A stretch of DNA of 17,434 nt from NCBI GenBank assembly GCA_937877685.1, contig CALFGU010000216.1, positions 1-17,434 of the forward strand, written 5' to 3'. The notes beneath the pieces were generated by a model. That model did not search any database. It was not told the origin of the DNA and saw only the letters and a program-made list of their open reading frames with translations. The position numbers were made by a program, and so were the translations under genes. The DNA comes from an uncultured Prevotella sp. GTDB lineage: Bacteria > Bacteroidota > Bacteroidia > Bacteroidales > Bacteroidaceae. How positions within the stretch are numbered: the stretch's first letter is position 1; every line of letters begins with the position of its first letter. Of the stretch, positions 14,593 through 17,434 are shown piece after piece.

Positions 14593-15972
14593 ATGAATAC
14601 TCTCTTCGACAAAATTTGGGACGCCCATGTCGTACAGCAAGTCACGGATGGCCCTACACAATTATATATAGACCGACTTTATTGCCACGAAGTGACGAGT
14701 CCGCAGGCTTTTGACGGACTCCGTGCGCGCGGTTTGCGACCTTATCGCCCGAGTCAGATAATCTGTATGCCCGATCACAATACTCCGACGCACGATCAGG
14801 ACAAACCGATTGAAGACCCAGTGTCTCGCAAGCAAGTGGATGCCTTGACGCGCAACGCAGAAGAGTTTGGGTTAACCCACTTCGGCATGCTTCATCCCAA
14901 CAACGGCATTATCCACGTCGTAGGTCCCGAACAGGGGCTCTCGCTTCCGGGTATGACCATCGTATGTGGCGATTCGCACACCTCAACTCACGGAGCAGTG
15001 GGCGCCGTTTCCTTTGGAATTGGAACTTCAGAAGTAGAAATGGTGCTTGCATCTCAATGTATTTTGCAAGCAAAGCCAAAGTCGATGCGCATTACGGTAA
15101 ACGGCAAGTTGGGAAAGGGTGTTACGGCAAAGGACTTGGCGCTCTACCTCATGAGTAAGTTGACCACGAGCGGCGCTACGGGATATTTCGTGGAATATGC
15201 GGGGGAAGCGGTCACTTCTCTCTCAATGGAGGGCCGCTTAACGCTTTGTAATTTGTCGATAGAGATGGGTGCGCGCGGCGGATTCGTAGCTCCTGACGAC
15301 GTAACCTTTAAGTATCTCAAGAATCGCCCATATGCTCCGCAGGGAAAGGCTTGGGATGAGGCGGTAGAGAGATGGAAAACGCTTTGTAGCGGACCTGATG
15401 CCGTCTTTGACAAAGAAGTGACCTTTGATGCCGCAGATATTCAACCCATGATTACTTACGGCACGAATCCAGGTATGGGGATTGGCATCACAGAGCGCAT
15501 CCCCGAACCGCAAAATGCCTCGGAGCAGCGCGCACTCGACTATATGCAGTTCAAGGCTGGCACTTCGCTCATCGGACAATCCGTAGATTACGTGTTTCTC
15601 GGCGCTTGCACGAACGGGCGTATTGAAGACTTCCGCGCCTTTGCCTCCATCGTTGAAGGCAGAAAGAAAGCGGAGCATGTCATAGCATGGCTCGTGCCCG
15701 GAAGTTGGAAAGTCGTAGAACAATTAAAGGCTGAGGGATTGGACAAAGTGCTTGAAGCGGCAGGATTTGCCATTCGCCAACCCGGATGTTCGGCATGCTT
15801 GGGCATGAACGATGATAAAGTACCCGCGGGTAAGTTGGTCGTGTCAACAAGTAATCGTAACTTTGAAGGGCGTCAAGGTCCAGGAGCGCGTACATGCCTT
15901 GCTTCGCCCCTTATGGCAGGAGCAGCGGCGGTGATGGGTAAGATTGTGGACCCCAGAACGTTAATGCCCTAA
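14593..15972 (+). CDS. leuC: 3-isopropylmalate dehydratase large subunit
   Basis: LeuC with LeuD isomerises 2-isopropylmalate to 3-isopropylmalate through a [4Fe-4S] cluster, as in aconitase. At 459 residues it has the usual length. Family signs are MNTLFDKIWDAHVV, LYIDRLYCHEVTSPQAFDGLR, MPDHNTPT, VCGDSHTSTHGAVGA, and the three cluster ligands Cys339 (GACTNGRIEDF), Cys399 and Cys402 (QPGCSACLGMN). The C-terminal part has STSNRNFEGRQGPGARTCLASP, which binds the substrate carboxylate. The ATG at 14593 starts at the conserved N-terminus. It is cytoplasmic and the second gene of the leu operon; leuD follows after 11 nt. The enzyme can also accept methylated C5 intermediates in the citramalate route to isoleucine in many organisms, which matters for the Ile codons in the leader. 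Confidence 0.97.
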   Translation: MNTLFDKIWDAHVVQQVTDGPTQLYIDRLYCHEVTSPQAFDGLRARGLRPYRPSQIICMPDHNTPTHDQDKPIEDPVSRKQVDALTRNAEEFGLTHFGMLHPNNGIIHVVGPEQGLSLPGMTIVCGDSHTSTHGAVGAVSFGIGTSEVEMVLASQCILQAKPKSMRITVNGKLGKGVTAKDLALYLMSKLTTSGATGYFVEYAGEAVTSLSMEGRLTLCNLSIEMGARGGFVAPDDVTFKYLKNRPYAPQGKAWDEAVERWKTLCSGPDAVFDKEVTFDAADIQPMITYGTNPGMGIGITERIPEPQNASEQRALDYMQFKAGTSLIGQSVDYVFLGACTNGRIEDFRAFASIVEGRKKAEHVIAWLVPGSWKVVEQLKAEGLDKVLEAAGFAIRQPGCSACLGMNDDKVPAGKLVVSTSNRNFEGRQGPGARTCLASPLMAGAAAVMGKIVDPRTLMP

Positions 15973-15983
15973 ATCGTAATGCT

Positions 15984-16571
15984 ATGAAACAGAAGTTTGA
16001 CATTATCCATAGCACCTGTGTGCCACTCCCTTTGGAAAATGTGGATACCGACCAAATCATACCCGCACGCTTTTTGAAGGCAACGGATAAGGAGGGTTTT
16101 GGGGAGAATCTTTTCCGCGACTGGCGCTATAACCCCGACGGCACAAAGCGTGACTTTGTGCTCAACGACCCTACCTATGGGGGCGAAATCTTGGTGGCGG
16201 GTAAGAACTTCGGTTGCGGTTCGAGTCGTGAGCATGCTGCGTGGGCGATTGCTGGATATGGTTTCCGCGTGGTCGTAAGCAGTTTCTTTGCGGATATACA
16301 TAAGCAGAACGAACTCAATAACTTCGTGCTTCCTGTAGTAGTGAGTGAGGATTTTCTTGCTGAAATATTCTCAACAATAGCAGAGAATCCTAAGGCAAAG
16401 TTGACCGTTGATGTGCCCAACCAACTGATTACGAACGATACTACAGGGCGTAGCGAGCAATTCGAACTGAATGGTTACAAGAAGTATTGCTTGATGAACG
16501 CCCTTGATGATATCGACTTTTTATTGGAGAATCGTGACAAGATTGAAGCATATGAAAATGCCCATTCGTAG
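15984..16571 (+). CDS. leuD: 3-isopropylmalate dehydratase small subunit
   Basis: LeuD is the swivelling small subunit that closes the LeuC active site. The 195-residue protein shows LPLENVDTDQIIPARFLK near the N-terminus, then the signature GKNFGCGSSREHAAWAI (about 73-89) and FFADIHKQNELNNFVLPVV. Length and motifs fit bacterial LeuD. It begins 11 nt after the leuC stop, which indicates tight co-expression of the two subunits. No Shine-Dalgarno is evident, as usual in Bacteroidetes. It is followed by a 185-nt gap with operator-like dyads before leuB. No oddities were seen in the frame. Confidence 0.97.
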   Translation: MKQKFDIIHSTCVPLPLENVDTDQIIPARFLKATDKEGFGENLFRDWRYNPDGTKRDFVLNDPTYGGEILVAGKNFGCGSSREHAAWAIAGYGFRVVVSSFFADIHKQNELNNFVLPVVVSEDFLAEIFSTIAENPKAKLTVDVPNQLITNDTTGRSEQFELNGYKKYCLMNALDDIDFLLENRDKIEAYENAHS

Positions 16572-16600
16572 GTCACGCAAAACGATAACCGACCTGCAAA

Positions 16601-16642
16601 AAATTAAGTCGGAGTTAGGAAAAACTAAGTCGGACTTAATTT
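16601..16642 (+). promoter_or_regulatory. Two operator-like 13-bp dyads before leuB
   Basis: TAAGTCGGAGTTA (16605-16617) and TAAGTCGGACTTA (16626-16638) share 12 of 13 bases. The second is a perfect dyad (TAAGTC, G, GACTTA); the first is the same dyad with one mismatch. Their centres (16611 and 16632) are 21 bp apart, two helical turns. The outer arms AAATTAAGTC (16601-16610) and GACTTAATTT (16633-16642) can also pair as a 10-bp RNA stem. A half copy, TAAGTCG, lies at 16710-16716. Tandem repressor sites or an mRNA hairpin are both possible; the binding factor is unknown. Confidence 0.5.
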
Positions 16643-16756
16643 AAATTAACTCACAAATAGTTTTTGCTAGGATAGACATAGGCTTTGAACGGTCTTGTTT
16701 CCTCACGGCTAAGTCGCACTATTAGAGTGAAATATAACTTTAAAATCCTTCCCACT

Positions 16757-17434
16757 ATGAAACTCAACATAGCAGTACTCCCAGGCGACGGCATAGGTCC
16801 CGAAATCTCTGCACAAGGTGTGGCGGTGCTTGAAGCAATTGCCTCAAAGTTTGGTCACGAATTGACTTTGACTGAAGCCCTTGTAGGTGGAGTGGCTATA
16901 GATGCCGTAGGCGACCCCTTCCCCGAGGAGACGTACCAAATATGCAAGGATGCCGATGCTGTGTTGTTCTCATCTGTGGGCGACTTAAAGTTTGATAACG
17001 ATCCCAATGCCAAGGTGCGCCCCGAGCAAGGCCTGTTGGCGATGCGTAAGCGCCTTGGGCTTTTTGCCAACATCCGACCTATTGAGACTTTTGACTGCTT
17101 GGTTCACAAATCTCCCTTACGTAAGGACTTGGTAAGCGGAGCGGATTTCATCTGCATCCGAGAACTGACGGGCGGTATGTATTTTGGGGAGAAGAAAGAG
17201 GGGGATGACCTTGCTTACGACACTTGTGTTTACACGCGTCAGGAAGTTGAGCGCATTCTTCACGTAGCTTATGCTTACGCAATGCGACGCCGTCGCCTCG
17301 TAACCGTAGTTGATAAGGCGAATGTTATGGCCTCTTCGCGCTTGTGGCGTAAGGTGGCGCAGGAAGTGGCGCTGCAGTACCCCAAAGTCACTACGGAATA
17401 TATGTATGTGGACAATGCCGCCATGCGTATGATT
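16757..17434 (+). CDS. leuB: 3-isopropylmalate dehydrogenase (N-terminal 226 residues)
   Basis: LeuB oxidises and decarboxylates 3-isopropylmalate to 2-oxoisocaproate with NAD. The frame is open to the right edge, giving 226 codons of a protein normally about 350 residues long. It starts MKLNIAVLPGDGIGPEI, the family N-terminus, and contains LFANIRPIETF (substrate Arg), ICIRELTGGMYFGEK, VVDKANVMASSRLWRKVAQEV (catalytic Lys of VDKANV) and MYVDNAAMRMI (metal-binding Asp region). The ATG at 16757 is preferred over an in-frame GTG at 16727, which would add ten residues before the conserved start. It is the fourth gene of the leu operon, 185 nt after leuD. No clear TAnnTTTG promoter with a -33 partner was found in that gap, so read-through from leuD is likely. 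Confidence 0.96.
   Translation, partial: MKLNIAVLPGDGIGPEISAQGVAVLEAIASKFGHELTLTEALVGGVAIDAVGDPFPEETYQICKDADAVLFSSVGDLKFDNDPNAKVRPEQGLLAMRKRLGLFANIRPIETFDCLVHKSPLRKDLVSGADFICIRELTGGMYFGEKKEGDDLAYDTCVYTRQEVERILHVAYAYAMRRRRLVTVVDKANVMASSRLWRKVAQEVALQYPKVTTEYMYVDNAAMRMI

Noticed and set aside
16679..16687. TAGGCTTTG as a private promoter for leuB
   Set aside because: The spacing inside the -7 element is one base too long and no TTG lies at the -33 distance.
16727..16756. In-frame GTG start for leuB ten codons upstream
   Set aside because: The LeuB family begins at MKLNIAVLPGDGIGPE; the extra residues have no family support.

Overview
The window looks like a chromosomal segment of a Bacteroidales bacterium, Prevotellaceae-like by inference. 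The evidence is Bacteroidetes-type promoters (TTG, 19-20 nt, TAnnTTTG) upstream of several genes, no clear Shine-Dalgarno sequences, a family S46 dipeptidyl-peptidase, a lipidated TamA (TamL-type) beside TamB, and a moderate GC content. I see no mobile element, phage gene, CRISPR array or rRNA. Coding is dense and I found no frameshifts in the main genes.

Left part (1-2123, all minus strand): a C_GCAxxG_C_C-family cysteine protein is followed 16 nt later by a GT-B glycosyltransferase. A 19-bp inverted repeat then separates these from the 5' part of a secreted NlpC/P60 cell-wall peptidase, which has its own well-formed promoter and runs off the left edge. A gene-free stretch (2124-2480) carries short direct repeats and leads to a class II tRNA-Ser(GGA) with its own promoter and intrinsic terminator.

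Middle (2739-12556, plus strand): three envelope or secreted-protein genes. They are a 1535-aa TamB-like protein, an 826-aa lipoprotein of the TamA/BamA family (TamL), and a 710-aa S46 dipeptidyl-peptidase whose specificity residue is of the DPP7 type. The block ends in a very clear intrinsic terminator.

Right part (12811-17434, plus strand): the leucine operon leuA-leuC-leuD-leuB, with leuB running off the right edge. It is preceded by what looks like a complete ribosome-mediated transcription attenuator: promoter, a 15-residue leader peptide (MNFCLINLLSIIICS) with 3 Leu and 4 Ile codons, a 1:2 hairpin over the leader stop codon, a competing 2:3 pairing, and a strong GC-rich terminator 36 nt before leuA. 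The three Ile codons sit exactly where stalling would free segment 2. This suggests the operon senses isoleucine at least as much as leucine, which would fit a double use of LeuCDB in a citramalate route to isoleucine (inference). A second layer of control may lie before leuB, where two 13-bp operator-like dyads are centred 21 bp apart. The attenuator is the most interesting item in the window.
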